Assembly (NCBI GenBank): GCA_002197995.1 | Contig: NGZR01000005.1 | Span: forward strand, 806,001 to 870,000 | Origin: Gaeumannomyces sp. JS-464 | Taxonomy: Eukaryota > Ascomycota > Sordariomycetes > Magnaporthales > Magnaporthaceae | DNA: 64,000 nt | Direction: 5' to 3' | Shown here: piece by piece, positions 12,643 to 25,064 of the stretch | Position numbering within the stretch: position 1 is the first letter of the stretch | Layout: each line of letters begins with the position of its first letter | Program-made: the position numbers and the translations under genes | Notes under the pieces: generated by a model | Database searches by the model: none | The model's input: the letters and a program-made list of their open reading frames with translations, nothing else | Told to the model about the DNA's origin: nothing

Positions 12643-13990
12643 CGTGACGGAGGCTTGCGTAACGGCAGAGGGGAGTACAGAGGGGTTACAATGGGATGTT
12701 GGGCTTGGTTGAGGAAGAGTTGGGACAAGAAGGGTTGGGAAAGGGAAGAAGGACAGCTCGCGTATGGCTGCATGCACGAAGAATTGGAACCGAAGAAACA
12801 GACAGCCGCCCACGGGTTCTGGTCCCGGGGCTTTTGAGGACTTGGAAGAGCTTTCTTCAGACAAAGGGACGGGATGCGGCACAGAGAGACAAGGCCATTT
12901 GGAGGGCGCGTAGAGGTTGGCGACGAAAACGGACGCTCAAAAAGAGAGCGTCAAAGGGGTGGTGATGAAAGCTTCCAAATAACACCACGTTTGCAACCGA
13001 CAAAGACGCGGCTGGTGCAAGTGGTGGAAAGGCAGTTCCCAATCCGGCGCGGGGAATTGAGAGCAGCTGAGCTCTCAGCTTCTTCAGTTTGGCAGCCCTG
13101 CGGGAACAAAGACGATCAAGATGCAGCCCAGGGGCTCAAGCTACCACCACCAAACAAGACTGCACGGCGGGTGGGGCAGGCCCAAATCACCAGCCAGACA
13201 TGCTAAGCACGGGCACAACCGCGTGCGCCCAACGGGGAGATCATGTCGAGCGTCAAGTCTCGTTGACTCGTGGGACTGGATCTGCCCGTGCAGCGTGTGC
13301 TTGCTCACTGCAGCCATAGCCAGCCTCATATTGGCGTCTCTAGATCCTCGGCCAAGAGGCACAGGTCCATGGGGACATCGTTGCGGGCAGCACAGAGAAC
13401 AGAGAGCCAAGCTGGCTGGATTGTGCTTGGAAACTGCCGCTGGTCGTGCTTGCCCTTCCACCCGCTGGGATTAGGCCAGGCAAATAAGGTCACCGGCTAG
13501 GGCGTGGCGGCGGTGGGCCCGAGGATCGCTGCAGGGCCAGGGGTGGTGCGCCGAGTAGCGGCTTGGCGCTTAATCGGGCTGGGGCTGCCATGACGCAGAA
13601 CATTTCTGGCTTCCACCCGCATTCCCTGGCACGACAGCGGCCTGGCTCGACTCGCCTCCGCCATCCCTCGAGCTTAAGCCTGGTGCCGCCAGGCCCCCTA
13701 CGTCAGGTGCGACCTCTGCTCCTTTATCTGCGGCACTTTGGGTCTCCTCTTTAAGCCAGCCGGCGCGCCCGTTTCGTTTAGCTAAGCCTGCCGGCCACGC
13801 CGCTGCCAAAATCGCCCGCCCAGACTGCCGCGCCTGGATCGACTGCCCTGCCTAGCTGTAACAAGCCGTTGGCAAAGCTTGTCCCCTCCACATGCATCTC
13901 GCTCGGCGCCTTGCTGGTGATCTCCCGGTTGACTTCTGCATTTGTGTTTGAGGCCGCGACAATCACGCCCAGCACACTGCCGCCGCTGCG
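12643..13990. other. divergent intergenic region, kinase / CAX promoters
   Basis: About 1.35 kb between the divergent kinase and CAX starts, so it must hold both promoters. No convincing gene or TATA box was found; open frames are short and low-complexity. Confidence 0.5.
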
Positions 13991-14197
13991 AGATGCGTGA
14001 GTTACCCTGTCCTCTGCTCTTCTCCTGACTGTGCCGTGGCAATGCGGGTGTCGCGTGTTGAGCGGGTGCGCCGGCTATTTGTCTCGACCGTTTGCCCACC
14101 TACTACAAACCACCAACACCGAAGCGACGACGGCGGTCTCGACGCCATTGCTGCACAGACAATGCAGCCCAGGCCAGCCACGCACCTTAGCTAACAA

Positions 14198-16625
14198 ATG
14201 ACACATTCCCCAGATCGCATCCGCAGATGGGCGCGCGAGAAAGCCCGCCGCCAACCCGCCCCCTCCAGGAACTCGGTTAGACGTGCAAGCTCGGTCAGGA
14301 ACGCTAGCACCCCTGGCGCCAATGCAGCAGCCACGCAGCAGAGCGGGCCCGGCACGAACCACGATGCACCACAAGACTCCCGCGGCCGCGCAGGTCCCAC
14401 CCTCGACCCCTCCCCTGCCGCCCTCAGCGCCGGCGCTGCCACCACCGACGACGACGACAAGTACGCACAGAAAAGTGTCTTCCAGCGCTTCTATATCACG
14501 GTGTGGGACATCTTGGTCCATAGTTACCTGAACTGGCTGCTAGTGTTCGTGCCCGTCGGCATCGCGGCGCACTTTGTCCACCTGTCGGGCGGCGTCGTCT
14601 TCGCCATGAACGCCATCGCCATCGTGCCCCTGGCCGGGCTGCTGTCGCACGCTACCGAAAGCGTGGCCGGCCGCCTGGGCGACACCATCGGTGCGCTTAT
14701 GAACGTGACCTTTGGCAACGCCGTCGAGCTGATCATCTTCATTATCGCCCTGGTCAAGAACGAGATACGGATCGTGCAGGCGTCGCTGCTGGGGTCCATC
14801 CTCGCCAACTGCTGCTGATCCTGGGCATGTGCTTCCTGCTCGGCGGCCTCCGCTTCCGCGAGCAGATCTACAACAGCACCGTGACGCAGATGAGCGCGTG
14901 TCTTCTTAGTCTGAGCGTCACGAGCCTGCTGCTGCCCACGGCCTTCCACGCCTCCTTCAGCAACATGGAGACGGCCGACGTCAAGGTCCTGCAAGTCAGC
15001 CGCGGTGTCAGCGTCATCCTGCTGCTTGTGTATGGGCTCTACCTGATCTTTCAGCTCAACTCGCATTCGTACATGTACGAATCGACGCCGCAGCACATCA
15101 TCGACCAGGAGATGGTGCCGGGCCCCGCGGCAAACTACTTCAACAATTCGTCTTCGTCGAGCTCTGACTCGTCCAGCTCCTCGAGCTCCGACTCGGACTC
15201 GTCCAACTATTCGCGTAGCACTGCCAAGAAGATCAAGCGAGCCGTCAAGCGAGCTGCCACCCGGAGACATAGCGTGTCGTCGTCCGAAACTCGTGCTGAC
15301 AAGGGCGCCACTGATCCCTCCGTCGCGACCGAGAAGAGCACGCCGCTTAATGCGACATCCCCAGCGACGGCCCCCCAGCTTTCATCCCTGACGGCACTGA
15401 CGCGGCCCCGGCTGACGACGAGGGAGAGGGAGGCTCCAACCTGGAAAAGTCTCGCAAGAAGAAGAAGAGCCGCAAGCACCGCAAGCACCGCCCCCGCCAC
15501 CACAAGCAGCGGCGTACCACCGAGTATACAAGCACGGAGCATCAGCCTGGCAGCCAGACCGAGCAGCCCTTATTTGCTCCCATCATCACCACAACCGCAC
15601 CCGATGATGGCGAACCCCGCAGGGTCGACTTCGCTCTTGCGCCCGATGTGGAGGCCCAGACGGCCCCGCAGCCGCGGCCCTTCTCGCTGCGTGCCCTACG
15701 CCCAACCGTGACCAAGACCATCTCGCAGACCGTCTTCTCGCCGCCGCCGCCACTCACCCCGACGCAGCCCGTCAGGTCTCCTGTGTCACTCCACACCCCT
15801 GCACACCAGCAGCCGCACCATCATCACAGAGATCATCGAGGACCCCGGCGCGCCAACTCACTACCCTCGTTCCATCGAGAGGCCCAGCAACCCCAGCACC
15901 TGCTGCCGGGTGCCATCCCACCCATCGTCCCCATTGTCGTCAATAGCACGCCCAGAAGGACTTCAGTGGTCCCCGGCGGCCCCGATGGCAACGATGGCGG
16001 CGTTGGAGACGAGGAGGGCGGTAGCGAGGACGGGCAGCACCGCCAGATGTCCCGCACCACGGCGGTGATTTTGCTCCTTATGTCGACGGGCCTGGTCGCC
16101 ATCTGCGCCGAGTTCATGGTGGACGCCATCAACGAGGTGGTGCACGAGGGCTCGACCGTGTCCGAGGCCTTCATTGGCCTGATCCTGCTGCCCATCGTCG
16201 GCAACGCTGCCGAGCACACCACGGCGGTCACGGTGGCCATGAAGAACAAAATGGACCTGGCCATCGGAGTGGCTCTGGGCAGCTCGATCCAGATCGCCAT
16301 CTTCATCACGCCGCTCGTCGTGATCCTGGGCTGGATCATGGGGAAGAAGATGTCGCTGTACTTTACTCTCTTCGAGACGGTCAGCATGTTCGTCAGCGCC
16401 TTTATTGTGAACTTTTTGGTGCTCGACGGCCGCAGCAACTACCTCGAGGGCGCGCTGCTGTGCTCGGCCTACGTTATCATTTCCGTTGCTGCGTTTTTCT
16501 ATCCCAACGCCGAGGCGGCGAACCTGCTTGGCGGCGGTGCCGACGACGGCAACGCCACCGTCACCGCCACTGTCACCGCCGTCGCCGCCGTTGCTACTGC
16601 TAACGCCGGTCGCCTTTTTGCCTAA
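14198..16625 (+). CDS. vacuolar Ca2+/H+ exchanger (CAX family) with two frame breaks
   Basis: Tonoplast antiporter that loads Ca2+ into the vacuole against the proton gradient. Both CAX repeats are visible: GNAVELIIFIIALVKNE (about residues 175-190) and GNAAEHTTAVTVAMKNK (about 670-690), whose Glu residues bind the cation. The N-terminus is a basic RIRRWAREK segment; a Ser/Asp-rich then Lys/Arg/His-rich cytosolic loop of over 300 residues separates the two halves. Two single-base losses break the frame: a C after the AAC codon at 14,809 (expected ILANLLLILGMC) and one C from the C6 run at 15,371-15,376. With these allowed, one frame of about 809 aa spans the locus. The first exon may lie upstream: ATG at 13,993 followed by GTGAGT at 13,997, with CTAAC and CCCCAG ending at 14,212, splices in frame into RIRRW. 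Breaks are probably assembly errors. Confidence 0.9.
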
Positions 16626-17708
<1,083 letters not shown>

Positions 17709-17714
17709 GGTTCC

Positions 17715-18345
17715 TTGGCCGTCTTATTTCCCTTGATTGTTAATGCTCCTAGCAGCTGCTCCTTGGGCTTCCTCGAACTAGGAATCTGGACCATAGGACC
17801 GGCTGCGAGGTGGAACCCCCTGGCACTGAGAGAACCGGGCCGACGCCCTTGGTTGGGCCAGTGCTCGACAAGCGACGAGATGTCGCCGGCGTTGTCAAAT
17901 ACGAGGAGCCACGCTCCCAGGTCGTGAAGAGCTCACTGCTTTGCGATGCGCCGTAGGCCGACCAGGTCGCCGTCCCGGCCTGGAGAGTCAACCTCAAGCT
18001 AGGTGGCGATCTCGGCGAGCCCAAACGCTAGCTGGGTCGACTCGGCGGCGCTGGCTCTGGGGGTAGACAAACTCGACGACGCGTTCTGTCTTCCCAACGT
18101 CCCCCAAGCCGCACAGGCCATTGCCCCGGAGGCCCACGACCTGCGAGCTTGCCACAGGGCACCAGGCTGCTCTTCAGAACTTTGAGATTAGCGATGCGGT
18201 CGAAGAATTCCAGGGTCTCGTGGGCATCATGTATTATGGAAGCTTTACCTCCCCCGCCAGGCCCCCCGTGCCACCATGGCTCTCCAGTCCTTAAGCCGCC
18301 GCGTAGATGAAGTTTTGGCAATACCCGGGCTTGTTGAATGCTCAC
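17715..18345 (-). pseudogene. NB-ARC (NLR/STAND NTPase) pseudogene fragment
   Basis: On the minus strand, in order, are FFDRIANLKVLKSSLVP (typical segment just before the nucleotide-binding domain), a Walker A CGLGDVGKTERVVEFVY (18,087-18,110 region), FGLAEIAT-stop-LEVD, GLRRIAKQ-stop-ALHDLG, and Walker B WLLVFDNAGD followed by EHWPNQGR (about 17,850-17,915). This is the layout of fungal NB-ARC proteins of the heterokaryon-incompatibility/innate-recognition type. The pieces lie in at least two frames. The two nonsense codons are TAG where Gln is expected and TGA where Arg would fit, both explainable as C-to-T changes. No effector domain (HET, patatin, PNP) and no repeat domain could be recognised at either end. 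Clearly broken, unlike the housekeeping genes whose breaks are only single-base losses. Confidence 0.7.
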
Positions 18346-18349
18346 TCTG

Positions 18350-20056
18350 TTTGGCTGGACATAGGAAGGTCAGATCGAGCATGTATATATCCACGGATGG
18401 GGCAAGCGCAGGACTAGCCGCAGATAAAGGCTTCAGGCAGCGTTGCTTACCTCGGCTGTGGTACGTAGGCTGTTGCTCGTTCGTCCTTCAAGCGCTTCAT
18501 CGAGATGGCGGGGGCTTGGGGTTTTGGTATGTTCCTGAGCGGGGGTTTAATCGTTCGAGAGGCGTTGGCGGAGTGTTTTTGACTAATATCTGCACGACCT
18601 ATTAATTCTCATGCTTCCCAGAGAGTTGGCTGTGTCGCGTCTGCAAGCTCAACACTTACGGGTGCTGTTCTGTGCCTCAAGCCAGTTTGGTCCCCGTCCC
18701 GCCTGGCCCAGTGTTGACGAATCACATCTCCAAAGCTGTTGCGCACGGATCATTCCCTCTGCCCCAGGCCTTTGGGACTCAATCCCTCTCGCATATACTT
18801 GCCGACTTTGCATGTTTTATTCCATGCCTTTACCCTTTCGAAACTCACTGTCCATCCGTGGTCGCATATTTACCTGCCCACGCCGTTCTTTGCCCACCAA
18901 ATCACTCCATTTTCAGTCCACGGGCATCTCCCCGCTCCCCAGTCCTCATCCCCGCCCATCGACGCCATATTCTGCACCATATTACACAGCATCCACCAGT
19001 GCTAACGCAATGCCCATTTCAGGCGAGGAGGAATCAGCAGTTCACTGCCAAGGTTGGTGGCGTTAAGTATCTTCTTGTCCCACTCGCCACAGATACCGAT
19101 GGATGGGCTAGTTCGCGCTCTACCGTTGCCGGCAGCTTGGAGACGATCCTGCGAACCCCGACCCCTCTCACCGTCTATCCAACCCGCAAAATGGACATAA
19201 TCACAGGAGAGCAGCTTTAGCGGTTCCATTCGGGAGTACTAGCCCGGACGATGCCTTCCTTCCACAATTCCTCGGCATCTTTGTTTTCTATGGAGGGATC
19301 CAGGAGGAAGCCCACCTGTATAGTGGCGCCAAAAAGTGTCTTAAGGAATGGAAAACGACACGCAGTCCGATGGTGGACTCGGGGGAGCCCAATCTGGCCC
19401 TTTGCCAGGGACTGCAGCTCGGGAGACACAAGGCAATCCGGCAAGCCTGGCGCATCTACGCTAACTCAAATCTGACCGCGACATCGGCCACATGGCCCTC
19501 CACGGCTACCGTTCGGTAAGTCTGACTGACGCGAAGACGCTGGATGATGGACCAATATCTGACATTGAGGCAAGGTGGCCCAGGCCACGAGATCTACTCG
19601 CCCATTCAATGCCAGATGCAGCAATACAGCCGAGGTCCTACTTCGAACGAGACACCTCGAAGTCCCTTGTCCGGCCTTCCCAAGGTGTCGCTGGTGAAGG
19701 ACTGGGTCGGCGCCAAACCGCGACGAGATGGCCGTCAGCTATCGCCATATGAAGGGGAGCCCCCAAGGAATACGAGCCATTTTTCTCCTTTTCCGCACTA
19801 TTAATTCTTGGGTTTCAACCCACGACTGAGCGACCTCCTGTCACTGCGCCCCGTGTAAACCCGGCAAATGCTTCGCATATGATATACTCATTCTTGCCGC
19901 GACGACCTCGGCCAGCGGAAGTGAAAGGAAAATGATGAAAAGATGAAATGGAGACACACAGAAGATACAAGGGAGAAAAAAGCAAATAAAGAGGCTGTTC
20001 TCCTTCTCAACTGTTGATCACCAGCGTGGCCCCGCGTATCCCGACCTTCCCGTTAC
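18350..20056. other. no recognisable gene
   Basis: About 1.7 kb of mixed composition. Open frames of 60-180 codons exist on both strands (for example 18,672-19,220 + and 19,217-19,444 -) but none shows a domain, signal peptide or splice structure that convinces me. Part could be the 5' portion of the NB-ARC pseudogene. Confidence 0.4.
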
Positions 20057-20058
20057 TA

Positions 20059-20107
20059 AGTCAAGACCCCTGTTTTGCGCCACCCCCACTTCCGGCCACC
20101 CCAATTC
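20059..20107 (+). repeat. left terminal inverted repeat of the GC-rich transposon
   Basis: 49 bp, identical to the reverse complement of 21,865-21,913. It begins directly after the TA at 20,057-20,058. Confidence 0.97.
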
Positions 20108-20225
20108 CAACCACCCGATTTTCAACGCGTCAACTTCAACACGTCGCCATTTAACGAGCAATTGATCGTTTAACTTCTTTTTTGTGCATTTTAATGCCGG
20201 ACCATTTGTAAAGCAATATACGTAA

Positions 20226-21813
20226 ACAGAAATCGCGTGCGCCCTCGAGGGCGTGCGTGCCGGCGCTTTTGTTAAGTCGGCCTCGAAAACATGGGGTATC
20301 CCGAGGTCTACCCTCCGGCGCCGGATTGGAAGCGGCCTGCCCTCCTGCCGTGCACAAGCGCACCGTCAACGCGTTGACCCTTCCCAAAAGCTCTTTTTGG
20401 CTGATTGGGTGCTCGTTCAAATCGCTCTAGGGTACCCTCCGACCCACGGAGAGTTGCGCTATATCGCCAGCCGTACCCTCGAACAAAGCGGCGACCCTCA
20501 AGCCTCGGGAAGCGTTGGGTGGCTCGTTTTTTGGCCAGATACCCGATCCTCAAGACCCAAAGAGCCCGGCGCATAGAAAACGCACGCGTTAACGGCGCCT
20601 CAACGGAGGTAATCCGGCGTGGTGGCCTCGTTTGGAGGTGCCTGCCGTCAAGGCTATTAAGCCGGAAAACAAATACAATCTCGACGAGTGCGGGCTTATG
20701 GAGGGCCTCGGATCCAACGGCCTCGTTTTGGGTATCAAAGGCTGCAAGCCGTTGCAAAAAAAAGCCTTCGGCACGCGAGGTTGGACGATTATTATCGAAT
20801 GCATTTCAGCCACCGGAAAAGCGCTCGACCCCTCGTCATTTTCAAGGGTTTATCAGTACAAAAGCAGTGGTTTCCTTTGGAAAATCAAAAGAGATTTAAG
20901 CCCTGGAGATTCCACGCAACACAAAAGGGGTGGACAGACGATAAAACGGGTGTAAAGTGGCTTAAGGATATCTTTCTTCCGAATACGGTGCCGGCCACCC
21001 CCGGAAATCGCCGGCTTTTGGTCCTAGACGGCCACGGATCCCACGCAACAGAGGACTTTATGCACCTTTGCGCATCCAACAACGTTCAGCTCGTTTATCT
21101 GCCCGCCCACAGCCTCACGTCCTTCAGCCTCTCGATTTAGCGGTTTTTAGCACGGTTAAGAAGGCCTACCGCCGGCACAACGGCTTTTTTGCAGCCTTCT
21201 GCACGTCAACTGTGATAGGAAAACGTCATTTTCTTAACTGCTATCACAAAGCAAAGGAGGAGGCCCTCATACCCCGTATTATCAAGGCGGGTTGGGCCGC
21301 CACCGGCCTGTGGCCCCTAAGGATCAGTAAGCCTCTCATAAGCCCTCTCCTCCTTGAAAATAGCAACGCCAAAACGTCCCAGGCTGCAAAGGATGCTTTG
21401 GAGGCCGAAAGTGTTGCTTAAAGTACCTATTCCAAGTACTCCATGCCATTTGATATGGTTGTGGCAACTCCCAAAACGACCCTCCAAATGCGTACCCAAA
21501 TGGCCACCTTTGCCCACAACTTCCGGCTCGGCCGGACGGCCCGTTTGTTGTTCCAAAAGCTTATTAAGGCCTACAACGAAAAAGATATCGCTTTAGTTAC
21601 GTGCGAGCAAAAAACCAGGCGCCTGGAGGCGGAATTGGAGGTTGCACGGCCGTTGAAAAAAAAAAGGTGTTGCCGGACCCAAACGAGGCCTTTGTGCGGA
21701 TTGGCGACATTAGGCGTGCACAACAGGAGGATGGCGATCTGCCAAGTGATCCACCAGAATCTCCTGCATTTGACGATTCGGATGATATATCCGATTGTAT
21801 TGTAGTTGGCTAG
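20226..21813 (+). pseudogene. DDE (pogo/Fot1-type) transposase, frame-broken
   Basis: Domains in order: HTH with KTWGIPRSTLRRRIGSG (from about 20,283), CENP-B-type DNA-binding stretch ending RWVARFLARYPILKTQ, catalytic D1 in YNLDECGLMEG (about 20,680), D2 in LVLDGHGSH (about 21,020), D3 in LQPLDLAVFSTVKKAY (about 21,125), and a Lys/Glu-rich C-terminus ending SDDISDCIVVG. Reading passes through frames in the order 0, 2, 1, 0, 2, 1, each step equal to one lost base, so five single-base losses and no gains. A TAA at about 21,419-21,421 and another upstream near 20,223 are not explained by that. All three catalytic Asp are present. The gene could be nearly intact in the real genome, or recently dead. 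Confidence 0.85.
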
Positions 21814-21864
21814 GAAAGATCACAATTGCGGAATGAAATTGGCGTGTTGGATGCATGGTGTTGA

Positions 21865-21913
21865 GAATTGGGGTGGCCGGAAGTGGGGGTGGCGCAAAAC
21901 AGGGGTCTTGACT
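21865..21913 (-). repeat. right terminal inverted repeat of the GC-rich transposon
   Basis: 49 bp, perfect inverted copy of 20,059-20,107, followed by TA at 21,914-21,915. Confidence 0.97.
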
Positions 21914-21915
21914 TA

Positions 21916-22410
21916 TACTTTCAAACCCACTAGCCTCTCCCTCGACATTGCACGGTACCGTTGGGATCCTCCGCTCCGCTCCTCATTAGGAAACCGGGAA
22001 GGCGACGTGGCTTCTTCAGGGCTCGGCGCGCGTCGGGCTGATGCCGACCGGAGTGACGCCTGGTGGGCGTCATGGGTGGAGCTTGAAGGGCGGGCCAGTC
22101 AGCTTTTTGAAACCATTGTACATGGGAGGGTGTGGCGGTATGCTGCTTATGGTATGGGTTCCGTTCATACCTCGAGCTCCGGTTCTCGACAAAAGACCGC
22201 CCAGCTTTGGAGAGCGCTCTAGCCACTCCATGCTCATGTTGGCTGGGTAGGGGCTTCAGGCCAGTCATCGGCGCTTTCTGTGCTTGTCTCCCTCAGTGGC
22301 TGTCATGTCTCCTAGATGGCCTGTTCTGGGTTGCTCAACTTTGTGGACATGACGGCAAAGGGGAGCGTATATATTGTAAGAGCCTAGGGAGCTGGAGGCT
22401 TATAAGAACT

Positions 22411-22453
<43 letters not shown>

Positions 22454-23589
22454 CACATGTGGACGCTTGTGCAGAGCGTTGCTTGCTGGAATTTTATATA
22501 TAAGGGTGAAGTAGTTTGAGGACGAGATAGAATGCAGACCTGTCCGTACTGGTAGGGCGAGAGTTCCGCCGTTATATGCATGTGCTGGAGAGCAGGGTTT
22601 GACGAGAGAGAGCTGGGTGGCCATATCTTGTTTGTGCGAGAACGGCAAAGAAACACGTAGAAAGTAACCTGGGGATGCCTCTCTCGACAAACTGGATAAC
22701 ACCGCTGGCCGTGTCGCGGTGTTTGTAGATGTTTGGAGAATCGGGTTTATCATGCTTGGGCAGGTCAGGATGTTTGGAGATATTTTGAGAATCAGGCTTG
22801 GCGATTGCTGCAGCAGATAAAGCAGCAGGGTGGTGACTGTTTCGCAGCTAACATGACTCTGTTCTCTGCAGGTAGCCGGACACGCCCCCGACTGCCTGTC
22901 AGCTATTCCATCATGCCGAGACTGACCAAGAACGTTCTGGGCAACTGACGTCGTTGGGATGTGGGGACGAAGATCACGGCTATCTCCAGCTGAGAGCTCG
23001 ATGTGGCTGGCAGCATTATGTCTTGGGGCTGCATGTGTGGATCGTCAAGTTAGCCTGATCCGGCAGGCGGCAGAGGTCTCCTGCAGATGGACCCTAGCCT
23101 AGCGCATCTAGGCATTGGGGGCCTGGCGGCGCGGGGGTCGTCCCTGCGTCCCCGTTTAGAAGGTGACATTGAATCGGCGGCGAGTAATCAGCAGCTTGCG
23201 TGCTTGTCTGGCGGTGCTTCCAAGAAATTTCCCCTCACCCTTCAAATTTTCCATCTCAGCGAGCCAGTCGCTGTCATGGCTAGTCGTGCGCCCTGGCCCT
23301 CGGCGGCCGCGGCATTTCGCCGTGGTACCAGCTGTAAGGGCCAAGAGACTGAGCTCCATGCTCGGCGGCGTATCCTGAGGGGTCCTGGAAGGCGGAAGCC
23401 CTGTCATGCCCTGCATCGACCCAACCCTCCCTCGGCTGGACGCAATGATAAGACCAGCCGCCCCCGCGTGTCCTCAGTCAGCTCGGCCTGTCCCTGACTC
23501 CTGTCCGGTTCGTCGTCGGCCAGCATCAGCAGCAGCAACCGCAACGTGACACTTGTTCAGCTGTCCTTACGCCCCTCACCGCCGTCATC
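21916..23589. other. no recognisable gene; carboxypeptidase promoter at right end
   Basis: Only short open frames without domains. It holds a 37-base G run and at its right end the leader of the carboxypeptidase gene (a CA/GC-rich stretch 23,520-23,589). Confidence 0.5.
22412..22448 (+). repeat. poly(G) tract of 37 bases
   Basis: Uninterrupted run of 37 G on the + strand. G runs this long are rare, can form G-quadruplex structures, and are hard to sequence, so the exact length is unreliable. Confidence 0.95.
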
Positions 23590-25064
23590 ATGAGGTTCTC
23601 CGCCAGCAAGACCCTCACCCTGGCCCTCGCGGCCCTGCCGCTGACCTCGGCGTCGCTGCTCGAGAAGCGCGCATCCATGTACGACGGCTACAAGGTGTAC
23701 CAGATCGACGCCGTTGGGGAAGACTACGCCAGCATCGCCGACGCCATCGCCAACATTGAGGCCGCCGTCCCGCTCGCCTGCGCCGAGGGCCACGACCACC
23801 TCGACGTCGCGGTGGCGCCCGACGCCGTCGGCCAGCTCGAGCGCCTCGGCCTCAAGATGACGCTGCTCAACAACGACCTCGGCGCCGACATCCGCGCCGA
23901 GGGCGAGGCCAAGCCGTACGTGTCCGGGCGCGCCGCCGCCGTCGCTGCCCGCCAGACGCCGGGCCTGCCCAACATGTCTTGGTTTGGGTCGTACCACCAG
24001 TTCGACGAGCACCTCGCGTGGCTGGACGACGTTCGGGCTGCTTTCCCGAGCAACTCGCGGACGTTTGTGGCCGGAAACTCGCTCCAGGGAAGGCCCATCA
24101 AGGGAATCCACCTGTACGGCCCCCAGGGACCCGGCAAGCGGCCGGCTGTCATCTGGCACGCGACGGTGCACGCGCGTGAATGGATTACTGCTCCGGTACG
24201 AAGAGACCCGAATCCCCCGCCTCATACATAGGGGCCGACTCCTAGAATGACGGCGTTGCTGACTGGGGACGGCGGAACCTTTAGACTGTCGAGTACTTGA
24301 CCTACAAGCTGGTCGACGGCTACCTCAAGGGGGAGAGCACCTCAAAAGGCGCCATTGACAACTTTGACTTCTACATCATGCCAGTCGTTAACCCCGACGG
24401 TAGGTGGACACCTCTCGCTGCAGCCCTAGATTCGCTCCTCATCGCTGACCAAACCCAACCACAAACAGGCTTTGTCTACACGCACACCACCAACCGCCTG
24501 TGGCGAAAGAACCGCCAGACGCGGCCCGGCGCGTCGTGCGCCGGCACCGACGTCAACCGCAACTGGCCGCACCAGTGGGCCGTGCCCGGCGGCTCGTCGA
24601 CCAACCCCTGCTCCGAGACGTACCGCGGCCAGGCCCCCGGCGACACGCCCGAGAACGCGGCGCTGGTCAACCACACGCTGTCGGTCGCGCGCGCGCAGGG
24701 GCTCAAGTACTTTGTCGACTGGCACTCGTACTCGCAGCTGATCCTGCTTCCATACGGCTACAGCTGCAGCGTCGTGCCCGAGTCCAACGAGCGCCAGATG
24801 CGGCTGGCGGCGGGCGTGGCGGCCGCCATCCAGGCCGTCAACGGGCTCCAGTTCGTCTACGGCCCGACCTGCCCCACCATCTACCAGACGTCGGGCGTGA
24901 GCATGGACTGGGGGTACGACATCGCGGGCGCCGAGCTCGCGTGGGGCTACGAGATGAGGCCCGCGAGCGCGGGGCAGGGCGGCTTCATCATCCCGCCCGA
25001 GAACATCGTGCCGTCGGGCGAGGAGCAGTGGGCTGGGTTCAAGTACCTGCTGGCCAACTGGTAG
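23590..25064 (+). CDS. secreted zinc metallocarboxypeptidase (peptidase M14A)
   Basis: Extracellular carboxypeptidase A/B-like enzyme that removes C-terminal residues from peptides. Three exons: 23,590-24,195; 24,285-24,399; 24,469-25,064, giving 438 aa in one clean frame. Signal peptide about 1-20, a KR site at 26-27, an activation propeptide to about residue 120, then the catalytic domain. Zinc ligands H194 and E197 (HAREW) and H326 (DWHSYSQ); substrate-binding N270-R271; Y379 (IYQTSG); catalytic E402 (GYEMR). Spacings agree closely with bovine carboxypeptidase A (His69, Glu72, His196, Tyr248, Glu270). No frame break, in contrast to several neighbours. Lies in a zone rich in secreted-protein genes, which suggests a nutritional or host-interaction role (inference). 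Confidence 0.95.

Larger units (their letters stand above)
20059..21913 (+). mobile_element. pogo/Fot1-like Tc1-mariner transposon, GC-rich
   Basis: 1,855-bp element with perfect 49-bp terminal inverted repeats (starting AGTCAAGACCCC) and a TA on each flank (20,057-20,058 and 21,914-21,915), the target duplication of the Tc1/mariner superfamily. It carries a DDE transposase with an N-terminal CENP-B-like helix-turn-helix. Composition is like the host genes, so it escaped the RIP that destroyed the elements right of 37.4 kb. Its termini differ from those of the pogo family in the AT-rich block, so it is a separate family. Confidence 0.95.
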
